A DNA stretch of 56,142 nucleotides from Chlorokybus atmophyticus (lineage: Eukaryota; Streptophyta; Chlorokybophyceae; Chlorokybales; Chlorokybaceae), in NCBI GenBank assembly GCA_009103225.1, contig RHPI01002619.1, forward strand, positions 62,070-118,211, in the 5' to 3' direction. The stretch's first letter is position 1; each line of letters begins with the position of its first letter. A program made the translations under genes and the position numbers. This document shows positions 12,401-23,700 of this stretch, piece after piece. The notes beneath the pieces are model-generated. The model made no database searches, had not been told where the DNA came from, and saw nothing but the letters and a program-made list of their open reading frames with translations.

Positions 12401-12859
12401 ATGGCCAAGAAAACAACAGGGCTGATGAAGCCGTTGAAGATTTCACCAGAGCTTGGTACCTTCTTGGGTGTGGATGAGATCAGCCGTGCAAACGCGATCA
12501 AGGAGATCTGGAAGTACATCAAGTCAGAGTCCCTGCAGGCAAGCACATATGAGTCTTGAACTCAACCTCCAGTATGTTAGTCGCGCTGTCCAACGACTGG
12601 CTGTCATGCACAACGCATACCTGTTACAAATGTTAAACTATGCAGCATCTGCAGGATCCCCAGAACAAGCGTGAGATCATGTGCGACAAGAAGCTGAAGG
12701 GGCTGTTCCACCAGGATCGTGTGCACATGTTCCAGGTAAGCAATGTGGTCGGCATGCAAGCATAGCTCAGCGTGCAGGGGCTACTGCAGTAAGCAGCTGC
12801 TTACTGTGTTTGTGCAATGGCAGGTTTCAAAGCTTTTGACCCCGCACTTTGTCAAATAA
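12401..12859 (+). CDS. Stand-alone SWIB/MDM2-domain protein
   Basis: Three exons: 12401-12538, 12655-12735, 12824-12859; 84 aa. The whole product is one SWIB fold, with hallmarks LMKPLKISPEL-FLG, SRANAIKEIWKYIK, the LQDPQNKREI block, CDKKLKGLF and a C-terminal VSKLLTPHF. In plants and algae, small SWIB proteins act in plastid nucleoids or nuclei as chromatin or DNA-associated factors, so the role here is DNA compaction or transcription by family. Intron 1 has a non-consensus GC donor (CAG|GCAAGC). Without it the conserved LQ-DPQNK junction cannot be made. A second in-frame start lies at 12377. An exon-like transit-peptide ORF starts at 11896 (MPLRRVSQRARTARAC), but I could not find an in-phase splice joining it, so organelle targeting is open. 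Confidence 0.85.
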
Positions 12860-13624
12860 ATGTCCACAGACAAGCCTCGTGCAAGACACCTTTTGCCCGA
12901 AAACATTGTCCTTACTGCCCTACATTGCGGCGCTTTGCTGATAGCAGGCACATTGCAAGAAATAGGTAGCACATGCAAAGCTTACTCTCTCTCTCAGGCT
13001 TACAGCAGATGCGCTGCACCATGCAGCCTGACCACTGTAGACCTGTACAGCAATATACATACTTTGTATAGGTGACGCGTAATAAACCAATAGCTTCCTG
13101 GTTCAACCAATGCTTGTGATTAAGAGTGTCTGAGCCACGCCAGAGTGATGCCCCCAGGCTGTTGTAACGAGGTTCTTTCAATGTGAACAATTAGCATTAC
13201 AATTTTAAGTATGTGGTGGGGAGGGGGAGGCAAACACACACCACAGCACGACATACCACGGGCTTCGGCCCGACGGCTTGAGCATTCGCATGGCAGGGCA
13301 CTACCTTGTGACTTTGTCAGTGCAGTTGTAACAAGTCCGTCCGCTCTTTGAGACTTCTGTGCTCTGCTATACAGTTGTGCCGCACCTGCTGCAGCTTTGG
13401 AAACACACAGTGCAGTTGCCCTGCTTGCATGGCGACCATGCAACAGATCCGTCGCTGAAAAGCATTGCCATGCGCCGTATGGCAGCAGGGTCATGTGGTT
13501 GCTGCCTTGATCATTGAGGTGTGAGTGCCGGCGCCTTCACCCGCAGTCCGTACTGTCGCTGGCCACGGCATGTTGGCCGCAGGGCCAAGCGGCACAGTTG
13601 GCGGCGGCGTTGCATGGCGTCTAC
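12860..13624. other. Intergenic, nothing recognised
   Basis: Between the SWIB stop and methyltransferase copy b. ORFs here lack exon boundaries and family resemblance. The short GC-rich palindromic stretch near 13260-13275 (GGCTTCGGCC) is the only local structure noted. Confidence 0.35.
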
Positions 13625-14981
13625 ATGCTGGCCTTGGCGGGCGGCGAGAAGTTTGACGTCAAGGCCCGTCATAGTGACGACAGCCCAGGCGTGAAGGAGC
13701 TCGCCAGCAATGTGGCGGCCATTCTCTTACGTACAGCGTGCTAGACTGGTCTAGTCAGGTAAGTTTCACCTTGGACCGAAACAGATGTGGACTTGTAGAC
13801 AACTGCTTCAGCCGCTCAGGCTGGTTGATCAACTGCCTGGATGAATTGATTGGCTGGACTGCATGCATAGCAGGTGTTGAAGCTTTTGCCTTGCGTGTTG
13901 CTTTGGTTAGGGTGTTCACAAGCTTTCGCTTCAAGTGAGGAAAGTGTGTAGCTGACAATGACTGCAGCTCACTGCAATGAAACGCATGGATGGACGCATT
14001 CATGTCTCAAAGCGTGTGTCACGTGTGTTTGTGCCTTGTCGCCTTCATGTATTGTGCAGGCAAACTCGGCCACGTGCATGCCTGACAACTGAAAATGTAA
14101 GTGTTTGTTCAACCAACCAATATCATATAAGCGCATGTGCTTGAACAGGGGATGAAGCCAATTGGTGCACTTTGGATAAGACGCCAGCAATGTCACCCGG
14201 GCGTGCCGCAAATGGCAGCAAGAGTGCGAAGCTTACTGATGTCCACAGTTCCAGAGCTTGCTTAAGGTACAGCTGCCCAAGCACACGATGAATGCAAGCT
14301 TCTACTGTCTGTAATTTTAATGAATGGAGCTGTGACATGTCAGCAACTATTACAGGTTTGCTTTCTTGATAGGTGCTCTCTTTGTAGGTCATCAGAAGGC
14401 TCAGCTGCAGCTCACAACATGGGCTTGCACTATGTTGAGAGCGCTGAAGAACGCAGGCACGACTTGCTAGGCCAGGGCTTCAGCCTGATTTCGCGGAGCA
14501 TGAGTGCGCGCCACCTTGACGGTAACCCTGTGATGAAGCTACATATACTTTCTGCGTGGTCAACAACAGCCTGTCGCAGTTGTGCAAGCAGTTTATATCT
14601 GACGCAACTGTTGCTTGAAGGTGTGCTGGCGTTTTGGAAGCTTATCAGTGGCGTTTTGCAGCTCATTGATTGCAAAGCTTCCACGGCCATTACAGGTTCG
14701 TTGTTTGTAACTCGGTTAACGAGATGGCAACAACAGGTTGTGTTCAGTCTGCACGCGTGAGAAGTCAGCTCAAGCAGCTGTATCGTCCACCTGATCTGAT
14801 TTGCCCCTAGGTTGTCATACTTAACGGGACGTTTCTACTCTGAAGAGTTCACCAACCACTGCGCTACCGCGAGTTTGACAACACTAAGTGGTCAGCCTTT
14901 CCATCCTCGAAGCACAGTCTCTGGACATGATAAGACCATGCAGTTTCCTAGCATGGCCTTTGCATTACCACCCAAGTAGTT
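13625..14981 (+). pseudogene. Broken copy of the class I SAM methyltransferase (copy b)
   Basis: Plus strand, same exon order as the intact gene. The exon-1 piece (13625-13744) keeps GGEKFDVKARHSDDSPGVKELASNV but then runs into a stop. The motif-I piece (about 14152-14280) has lost the GCGTGN loop but keeps QMAARVRS. The exon-3-like piece (14388-14522) ends with S-MSARHLDG at a GT donor. The exon-4-like piece (about 14570-14645) keeps LLLEGVLAFW. The exon-5-like piece (about 14838-14981) keeps EEFTNHC and ends ALPPK-stop. It is convergent with the subtilase pseudogene at 15346-16545, mirroring the left-edge pair. Confidence 0.75.
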
Positions 14982-15345
14982 CGCCACGGGCCTGCGCATA
15001 TCAGCTCTTACAGTAGGGTGCCATGCAGCCATTGCTCGTACATCCTGTTATATACCAAACACATGTTGTGTTAGTTACCGGTATTACTGCTGCATCACTC
15101 TTGTTAATATCATCTGTTCATGCCGGGTTTTAAACTTCTACTTCTCTACTGGAATGCATGGCATCTTCCTGCATCCGTAACTGTGTTTATGTTATGTACC
15201 TGCCGCTATGTACAGCCATGTAACATTGTAGTAGTAGTCTTCAACGAAGCAAATTACACTGACCAAGGTGCTGTGCGACCACTTTTTTAGTAGCATACAC
15301 TGACACAGTCAGGAGTGTTGACAGGGTACTGGGCGTCCAGTCTTT
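14982..15345. other. Intergenic gap between two convergent pseudogenes
   Basis: A 364-base gap between methyltransferase copy b and the subtilase-family copy. No coding or structural signal is seen beyond loose similarity to the other convergent gaps (around 3000-3200 and 17950-18300). Confidence 0.4.
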
Positions 15346-16545
15346 TCAGGAATGCAGCTGGGCAGCCATCCGAGGGTGAGGATCGTTATCTGGTGCGGGT
15401 GCGGTAGCTGGCGGGCTATACGGTTGCAACATGGCAGCTGCATCAACCTGCACTGCATTCATGTACGCGGGTGGCATGAGCGGTGAGCCCACCATGCTCA
15501 CATTTTGTCGCTGCCTCCTTTTGTTGATGTGATACACGAAGAAGAAGGCGGCAGCCGCAGCTACTGCCCCTCCGCCTCCAGCAGCGGCCACTACAACTTT
15601 GCTGCTGTTCTTCTCGACTGGTGTAAGCGCTGGTGGCGGCGCCTTTGCTAGTGTGGGTGGTGAGGGTGGTGGAGAGGAATTCCTTGGAGGAGATGGTGGT
15701 GGGGTTGGAGGCGGGGTCGGCGGTGGAGGAGTAGGTGGAGGTGGGAATGGTGACGGTGCAGCCACGTATATGCTGGCGAAAGACTTGCAGGTCTGGGTCT
15801 GCGTGTCACGGTAGTAACCTGTGTCGCAGCTCCCGCAGTCGGGCCCGCTGTAACCCTGGTAACAGCTGCACATGCCGCTGGCTCTCAAGCAGTCTCCTTT
15901 GTTGCCGCACTCCTGCGTGCTGGGAGGTGGAGCCAGACAGGTCTGCAGCACAAACGGGCAGTCTCCCAAACAGCATTTTGGTGCTCGACTTGGTTTGGCA
16001 GGGCTCATTGGCTTCGCATTGGCTGTTGCCGCAGACTCCTGACGCCTGCACCTCTCCAACGCTTGCAACGCTCAATCCGCTGCTGCTGTTGAACGCCGCG
16101 GCCTGGTTCAGTGAACTAACCAACTATCTGACCCGTTGATTGCAGCGGCGCACCAGGGAGCACAACGAAGTTGATGTTGGCTTGCTGCAAGGAGCCTGCG
16201 AGTTGCGTTTCCGGTTGCCACTACTGCAGGTATGATGTCTGTCACGTTGACGTACTCCTTTGACACGCTGAGTGCATTCGCTATGTAGCTTTGTACTGTG
16301 GCATTGACCGTGTCATCGACAGTAGATATCGTGCCAGTGGTTGCCGATTGGTCGGCATTGGCGTCCGTGTTAACTTTTGTGCGGCATGAAGAGCCGTCGC
16401 CATCGCACACGCCACACTTGTCAACGATCCCGCCATGACAGCACACGCCTTTGGGATCCAGGAACGTGGTGCTGTTGCACTCATGCAACACGTCGAGAAT
16501 AGTAGCAATGCTGTTGCAAACACCGCAGACATCCATTCCCATTGC
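15346..16545 (-). pseudogene. Frameshifted, 5'-truncated copy of the TSP1/EGF surface protein
   Basis: Minus strand. It starts abruptly at the CGVC module (MDVCGVCNSIATILDVL) and continues through [13 protein letters not shown], the RRLLAAS domain, the CCLGDCPFVLQTC block, the EGF module, the Pro-rich linker, the Ala/Gly/Val membrane segment and the tail. It is very close in sequence to the left-edge gene. At least two frame breaks separate three reading frames, one after RRLLAASQ (about 16165-16190) and one at the ANEPCQTKSST/CCLGDC junction (about 15985). All upstream protease, rod and TSP1 exons are missing; the homology stops near a long CT repeat. The reading frames left are unlikely to make a working protein. 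Confidence 0.85.
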
Positions 16546-16689
16546 AGCCACTACACCACAACATGCCGAGCAAGCCCGTTGCAAAGGCGCTGCTGCTGGC
16601 CGCTCCTCGTGCTGGTCGTTGCCTGGCTCTATCAAGCCGGCATGCGCTCACTGCGGGCAGGTAACCCAGGCTTGAAACGAGAATGGAGG

Positions 16690-16912
<223 letters not shown>

Positions 16913-17084
16913 NGATGCACTTTGTGAGTGCCACTCACACGAGAGCATTGCTGTCCGTATTGCGTGATGTACCATCGTCGCACCCACTCTGCAGGTGACT
17001 CCTGAAAGCCGGCCTGCCAGCAGCGTGGAGCATGGACGAGGTGAATGCAATCGCGGTGGCATAGGATCCAGCGGCGGGCACATG

Positions 17085-17945
17085 CATGATGCAAGTTTTC
17101 GTTTTGTGGCAAATACTACAGGGCCAGATCAAAGCCGCCGAAGCCTGCAGACTGGTGACTGCACAATGACACCATCAACCTGTTACTGCCAAGTACTACA
17201 TCATAGGATGCTACTGCACGGGTCCTGGTTGACTCAATGTGGGTCCACCAGGGCCTGTCCAAGCATGTGATGCAACGCAGTGTCATGTGTGTTGTGTACA
17301 AATAATGCAAGTTATCACGACACATGCATTGTTCACCAAGCTCATCATTATGCAATAATTATTTACCATCGGGGTCTACCTACACTAGCCACACGTAACT
17401 ATTGTAACTACTGCCAAGCCGCATCAGACATACATGCATGCATTTGCTCATGACCTGCACGCGTGTGTGGTAAAGTCAGTGTCGTTCATTGTACTCAATG
17501 GCACGTGCAGCTTCAAGTACAGCGGGGTGCTCCATAGCCACGCCGTGTCATTGCACGGAGTCAACCTCAACTACGTGCTGCGGGTGAGATGGTCAACGGT
17601 TGCCATCACTTGCATGCATACACGTGCACAGGTTTTGACGGTGCGACACTTGTCTCAACAGACTTCAACTTCACCGATGCCGTATGAGGGGCTGATGACG
17701 TGGTGAATATGGCCAGGCAGAAGGTGTGACACACATATACACACTCACAGCCAACCACCATGCTCACAACTACCGAGATCAGTGACTGTGGTTGCTTCAC
17801 GCTTCTTTGCGTATCACATAAAAAGGCGGCGGCAAAATGTACGCATGGTGCGCGCACACCGCACATCGGCCAGGTACGAAGCGCAGCCCGCTTCAACCAC
17901 CGTGTTGCACCCCATTCGCCAGCCAGCTACCACACCAGTTGATTT
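17085..17945 (+). pseudogene. Deleted relic of a subtilase-TSP1 gene
   Basis: Four pieces in plus-strand order match exons of the complete gene. 17107-17152 resembles the end of its exon 2 (GQIKAAEACRL followed by a GT donor; intact gene [15 protein letters not shown]). 17480-17583 resembles the I9 propeptide exon (NGTCSFKYSGVL, NLNYVLR; intact [19 protein letters not shown]). 17663-17715 resembles its exon 4 (DAV...MARQ) with a stop. 17790-17945 resembles the membrane-tail end (FFAYHIKRRRQNV, then PIRQPATTP). The catalytic domain, rod and TSP1 repeats are absent, so it is a remnant after a large internal deletion. The match is by eye and moderate for the first three pieces. Confidence 0.6.
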
Positions 17946-18065
17946 TCAGCCTTGCAAGTCGCCCCGGCTGCAGTCCGGAAGGCCTGGAAGTCCATTACAT
18001 ACAGTCCTGGTCGTGGCAGTGTGCGCAACCTCATCCAGTAAATACACAGAAACTACTTAGTAGTC

Positions 18066-18160
18066 AACGTGACTTATCACAGCCAGTGAAGAGAGGTTGT
18101 TGGTAATTGTAATGGGCAATTACCAACAACCTCGCTTCACTAGCATGAATAAGTCTGAGA
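18066..18160. repeat. Fold-back inverted repeat
   Basis: Arms at 18085-18109 and 18117-18141 (25 bases) pair with a single mismatch around a 7-base loop. Imperfect pairing extends outward (CGTGACTTATCA on the left against TGAATAAGTC and TACGTCAC on the right). It would form a strong hairpin in RNA. It lies between the subtilase relic and the methyltransferase gene. Confidence 0.75.
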
Positions 18161-18364
18161 TACGTCACAGTTATGGATGCAGGAGGATGCCATGCATTTG
18201 GTGGTAGAAAGTCAAGTGTAGGGAAAGTCAGCATGAACCAATATGTGTTACAGACAGCAAACTGCTGAAACCTGTGGAGGTATCCAACACAACAGTTGGG
18301 CGAGTGCTGTACATAGCTCCCTACTGTACAAGTTGACCTTTGAAGCACAAAGGGCAGCAGTTGC

Positions 18365-19726
18365 CTACTTGGGTGCTGATGCAAAGGCTGCCATGATGGG
18401 AAACTGCCTGGTGACATCATCTTCAGGGATGTGCTTTGAGAATGAAAAGGCCTCTAGACACCTGACATTCGTCAACCCCGCCGCAGAATAGTGATTGGTG
18501 AACTCTTCAGAGGAAAAGCCGCCTATACAGCATGAGTCACAAGCACAACACAACGAGTCAAAAAGTGTCTGTCAGCTGATGATGTATGTTCAGTGATTGA
18601 CGCCACATATAGTTGCCATGCTCTGGGAGATTGAGGAACGAACCTGAATGGTATACTCCGGCATGTTTATGTTGATGGCCACCGTGAAACTGGTCACTAG
18701 AATCAGTGCGTTGCAAGTCAAAGAAGGCCAGCACACCTCCAGGCTTTAGCAGTTGCGCCAGCACACGGATCATAGCTTGGATATCTACGCATACACTGTT
18801 GTTGAGTGACGGCAACCTACGGCTATGTAGCTTCGCAATATGCTTACCGTCAAGGTGGTGTGCAGTCATACTGGAAACAATCAAGTCAAAGCGCTGCCCG
18901 GGCAAGTCATCTGCGCTTTTCAGCTCAAGACAGTGGCAGCTTATGTTCTCTGCGCCCTGCTGCTGAGCTTTCTGCTTCATTACCTACGAAGACAGGCAAC
19001 CCTATCAATTGCCGACACGTCAAGTGCCATATCAGGCACGACTTATAACGCACTACAGACGTCAAGTGCTTCAATGACTACACGTTCAACGCTGTACCTC
19101 AAGCATGCCTTGCGAACTATCTACACCAGTGATGCTTCGCACTCTTGCTGCCATTTGCAGGGCAACATTGCCGGTGCCACACCCGAAGTCCATAACATTC
19201 GCTTCCTCCCACCTGTAAATACAAGGTCAGGGCTGAAAGGTTTCGTCAAACGAACACCTTTGTGAACTTTGACTCAAAAGCACATGAGCCCATACTTGCA
19301 AGCACGCCTGAACACACAAGAAGCACAGCACAGCTTAACCACTGGCGAGCCCATGCTAACAGTTTGTTGGTGATGTTTTTGACGCACAATCTCCCTCACC
19401 TGGAGATGCGCTTTATGAACCCAGAAAGCAACGCGCATAAACGCATAAACACCTGCTGTGTGCATGTTGCTGATACCAGACGTCTTGCTTGATTGCTCCA
19501 ACGTCTCAACTAGCTTCGGGCTGATTAGCTAGCTAGCTCACGCTGCATGAGCTGCTGAAGTCTGCACGTCCCCTTCTACTTCAGCTGGCGTTCATGCTTA
19601 CATAACGTCCGGCAGCTCCGCAAAGAGGGTGTCCACGACGTTGCCGGCGAGTTCCTTGACGCCCGGCTTCTCGTCGTAGTGACGGGCCGTGTCGTCGAAG
19701 TAGCTCTCACCGCCCGCGCCCGCCAT
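18365..19726 (-). CDS. Class I SAM-dependent methyltransferase (intact copy)
   Basis: Five exons on the minus strand, 19726-19602, 19212-19098, 18983-18848, 18784-18644 and 18522-18365, give 675 coding bases and 224 aa, all phase-consistent. The N terminus (YFDDTARHYDEKPGVKELAGNV) is typical of UbiE/Coq5-like and putative methyltransferases. Motif I is VMDFGCGTGN (SAM loop) and motif II is ITGVDSSQGML. The LIVSSMTAHHLDD block and LLKPGGVLAFFDL (post-motif strand) follow. The C terminus carries a GFSSEEFTNHYSAAGL segment seen in this family. The substrate cannot be told from sequence. No transit peptide is obvious. It is the only one of three copies in the window without frame breaks. It lies 1.0 kb downstream of the subtilase stop on the same strand. 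Confidence 0.85.
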
Positions 19727-20772
19727 GACTTATGGATTGACCTACCTCCAGCATGCAAACGCCAAACAACAGCAATCACTATGCGCCTCAGCTGCGCCCC
19801 ACCGCCGCCCACACCACCAACAACGACATCCACAACCACAGCCAAACCAACAACATGAAAGTTGACCACAAGCTCGACACACCTCAGCTTGCGGATGGTG
19901 GCCAGGCGCAGTCTGGGATGGTTGTGCACGTCGTGAAGGATGTCAGCAGCGGCAGCATTCAGCATGTGCTCGCGCAGCGGTTTGGGCAATCAGGAGCTGC
20001 CTGCATGCTTTCAACGCACCGGTTGCTTGTGACAAGCTGGTGGCATAAGCATGCTGGGTGCCTGAAGTGTGTATACACAGGGAAAAGGCTGATGTAGTGA
20101 CGCTGGGATTGATTTGCCCTGTTTGTACAAAGCATGGTTGCAATGCTAGCTTTCTAGGGAGTGCAAGAGGATAGGGCACAGTTGGATATGCTGCCAGCAG
20201 TGGTGTATTGCCAGCCTCCCTGTCCAGGCAGTCGCACACATCTCTCTTGTTGAACACATGGTGGCAATTGCGCATGTTGCTGAAAGCCTAGCTGGCAAAG
20301 CGATGGTGTGTACGCCAACTGGTTGGCAGGCCTGATATCGCGTCACTTTAACAGTCACAGAGACACAGTCACTCACAGCAATCCAAGTTGTTTGGCTTAG
20401 TTTGTGCTCCTGTTTTGAGCAGTCGTCGTGCTTTTAGGCCTGTTTGAGATCTTCACAGTTTTCCTGACACCTGTGCTCAGGATCGCCCCCCCCCCCCCCA
20501 TCTTGCCTTGACACTCTTTAACCAGCGAGAGCATGACAGCCATATCTAGTACTACGCATGTTTGTTGTTGTCTGGCTGCTTGACTATCTGTATGGGTGGA
20601 ACAGTAGATGACAAGTGAGCTGATCTGTTGGCATGACGCAAGGCAGGTTGGACTGCGAGCAGTACCGCAAGCTGATGTCATTTTAACTGTGCACGCAGTT
20701 TGCCACAACCTTCAATACCTAACATACAACGCCAATGTGGTGTTGTTCCTGGATGTGTTTACTATCTAATAA
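19727..20772. other. Intergenic; one possible orphan exon
   Basis: Between methyltransferase and subtilase. On the minus strand at about 19980-19885 an exon-like segment reads PLREHMLNAAAADILHDV and continues to LATIRKLR before a GTGTG donor-like site. It might be a 5' exon of the methyltransferase gene or a remnant. I found no joining splice. A run of 14 C lies at 20486-20499. Nothing else is recognised. Confidence 0.3.
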
Positions 20773-23700
20773 CTACATCCCTTGTGAGCCCGAAAGCCTG
20801 CTTCGGGCAGGTGCAAAGGGCGTGTCCACAACTTCACTCGCCCGCGGTGAATGCGCTGTGGGGTCAGGCTGAGGATGTCGCCTGGACAAACCCGAGCCCC
20901 AACCGCCAGGAGCACCAGCAGCGGCCGCTGAGCTGGAGCCGGCGCCATCATGAATGTTGACCAGACCATTCGGCCCATCCGGCCTGTCGTACTTGGGAGA
21001 GGCGCCCTGCACCTCCTCATAGGAGTCAGCATGGTGTGGAGAGGACTCCCCACGTAAGTCTGGTGACATGCGCGGGGAGTCTGCGTTGGGGCTCACCACC
21101 ACCGGCATCATCTGCGGCATGAGCATCTGTGGCATGGGCGGGGCTGACGGCTGCAAGTCCAAGTGTCCAGCTGCGGGGAAGATCTGCGGTTCCGGCGTGT
21201 ACGGTGGTGGCGGCGGAATGCTGCTAGTGCGGTTGTTGTTGTTGTTGTTGTTGTTGTTGTTGCTGTCTGTTGCTGGCATCCCCGCCATGCGTGAATGCGC
21301 AGCCAAGGCCGCTTCTCCGGCGTAGCGGAAGTGTTCTCTGTCACGCCGTTGCCGGCGTATCCGCATGCCAAAGAAGAGTGCCGCAGCCGCAGCAACAAAG
21401 CCACCTCCACCTGCAGCAGCCGCGGCCACAACCACAACGCTGCTGCCACTCGATGCCGCTTTTGCTTCCGTTGATGGGGTGTCCACCGCAACCGGCGGCG
21501 ATGATGGCTTTGGAGGTGGCGGAGACGTCGGCGGAGGTGAGGGTGTTCTTGGCGGGGGAGGTGAGACTGGTGTTGTTGTCTGAGGCGGGGGAGATGCCGG
21601 CAGCCTGTACACAGATGCAAGCGGCTTGCAGCTCAGCGTGGCGCTGTCTTTGTAGTAACCCGTGTCGCAGCTATCGCATCCAGCGCCGGTGTAACCAGTG
21701 AAGCAGCTGCACGTGCCGCTGGCGCGGAGACACTGGCCCGTGCCGCTGCACTCCTGCGTGCTCGGGGGCGGTGCAGGGCATGTTTGCAAGACATATGGGC
21801 AGTCGGCGAGGCAACATCCGCTCTGCGTCTTCGTCTTGCAGGCCTCATTCGCCTCGCACAGGCCGTTGCCGCACACGCCTTGAGTCTGCACGCTAGCCAC
21901 GCTATTAACGGACAGGCCCGTGCTTGCATTGCTGGCGGGCGCGGCTGTCAGTGCGTTGCTGATGTCGGCAGTGGCCTGGATAGGCGCTCCGGGTAAGACG
22001 GCAAACTTGATGATGTAGCTGATGGAGGATTGGATGGAGGCATCGGCGTTGGCGATGGTGAGGATGCCGGCGCTGTTGCTGCTGCCGGTGGCAGAGATGT
22101 CAGACACGGCAATGGTGTTGTTAGGCACGCCGAGCTTGCCAGCGAAGTAACTCTGCAGGGTTGAGCTGAATGCCGGGTCACTGGCGAGGCTCGTGTCGGC
22201 ACTCACGCCGGCAGTTACGTCCGTGCGGCATGACGAGCCATCCCCATCGCACACGCCACACTTGTCCATCACGCCGCTGTGGCAACAGATGCCCTTCGGA
22301 TCCAGAAAGGTTGTGCAGTCGCACTCGCCAAGGACGTCCAGGACTATGGCCACGCCGTCGCACACGCCGCACACGTCCACGTGCCCACTTGCGCAGCACT
22401 CCTGCTCACTGTCGAGCACCGATGCAGCTCCAGTGCAGCACTTGCCATTGATGTCCGTGACAGTAGCACAGCAGTTGCCATTGACATCCAGCACGCCATT
22501 GCAAGCCGCGGGCACTTCGCAAAAGCCGGACTTGTACCCGCTGTTGCACACACACGCACCCGCTGTGCAGTTGCCGTGTCCAGAGCAGCTTTGCGACGCA
22601 CAGAAGTCACACAGGTCTGTGCTGCATGCTGCGGTTGAATTGGGCGCCTGCCCGGTGCATTGACTGATTGCCGCCGGCCTTCCATCAGAGCCTTCGCAAG
22701 ACACTGCGCGTGTCATCGTTCCTCCACCGCAGGTCTTGCTGCAGATGGTCCAGTCGCTTATATCCCATGCGTACACCACGCAAGGTGCAGTATTGCACAT
22801 GCGGGTGCTGTCCGGCTTGCTTGCAGCAGTGCATAGACTGGCATCCGGCGCAACAACAGCTGGATTGTCCGCAACAGCTTGCATGCACGTGACTGTCCTC
22901 ACAGCTTGGCCGCCTCCGCAGGTCTGATTGCACACTCCCCATGAATCGTAACCCCAAAAGTAACCCACACACGCCTGCGTGTTGCACGCTTTTGAGGAGG
23001 ACACGTCGAGGCCGGCATCCCGACACAATGCGATGTCGGCAGTGTAGCCATACGAGCTCTTGCATACGACTGTGCGGGTTTGCGTGCCACCACCGCATGT
23101 CTCAGAGCATTGGCCATAGGCACTCGAGTACACGGAAAAGGTCTCACACGCCAGCGTGTTGCACGATGCTGTGAGATCGGGCATTGGCGTGTACGCGCAC
23201 TGGGAGGAAGCCTGTGCGGGAGAGTTGTTCGGGTACACGCAGTCCACCGTGCGCGTCTGTTCGCATATGAGAGACAGTGAGTGTTTTGCTGTTGTATTGT
23301 TATGCTTGTGCTATCACAAGCAAGTGGGCATACCATCTGGCCGCCGCCACATGTGGCATTGCACTCAGACCAGTTGCTGGCGACCCAGGTTGGTAGCGGT
23401 GGGGGTGGTGGCGGTGGGCTGCATACGCGTGATGTTAAGTGTTATGCATAGTGCTTTGGACTTCTATACACCGCAAGCACAAGTTGTCAACCGCATCCCC
23501 TTCATCAACTATGCCCTCACACATACCGAGGAGGTGGGCTTGGTGGCGGATGAGGTGGTGGTGATGGCGGGGGCGGGGAGGGTTTTGGGCTCGGTGGTGG
23601 CGGCGAGGATTGTGGGGACGGGCTTGGTGGCGGCGATGGTGATGACTCAGGTGAACTCGGCGATGGCGCTTGTGATGGTGCCGGTGAAGGCGGGCTTGGA

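Noticed and set aside
19753-20097. 115-codon plus-strand ORF with Asn/His-rich start
   Set aside because: No recognisable domain, no exon boundaries, and low-complexity start. An exon-like segment on the other strand in the same place is at least as good, so neither is called as a gene.
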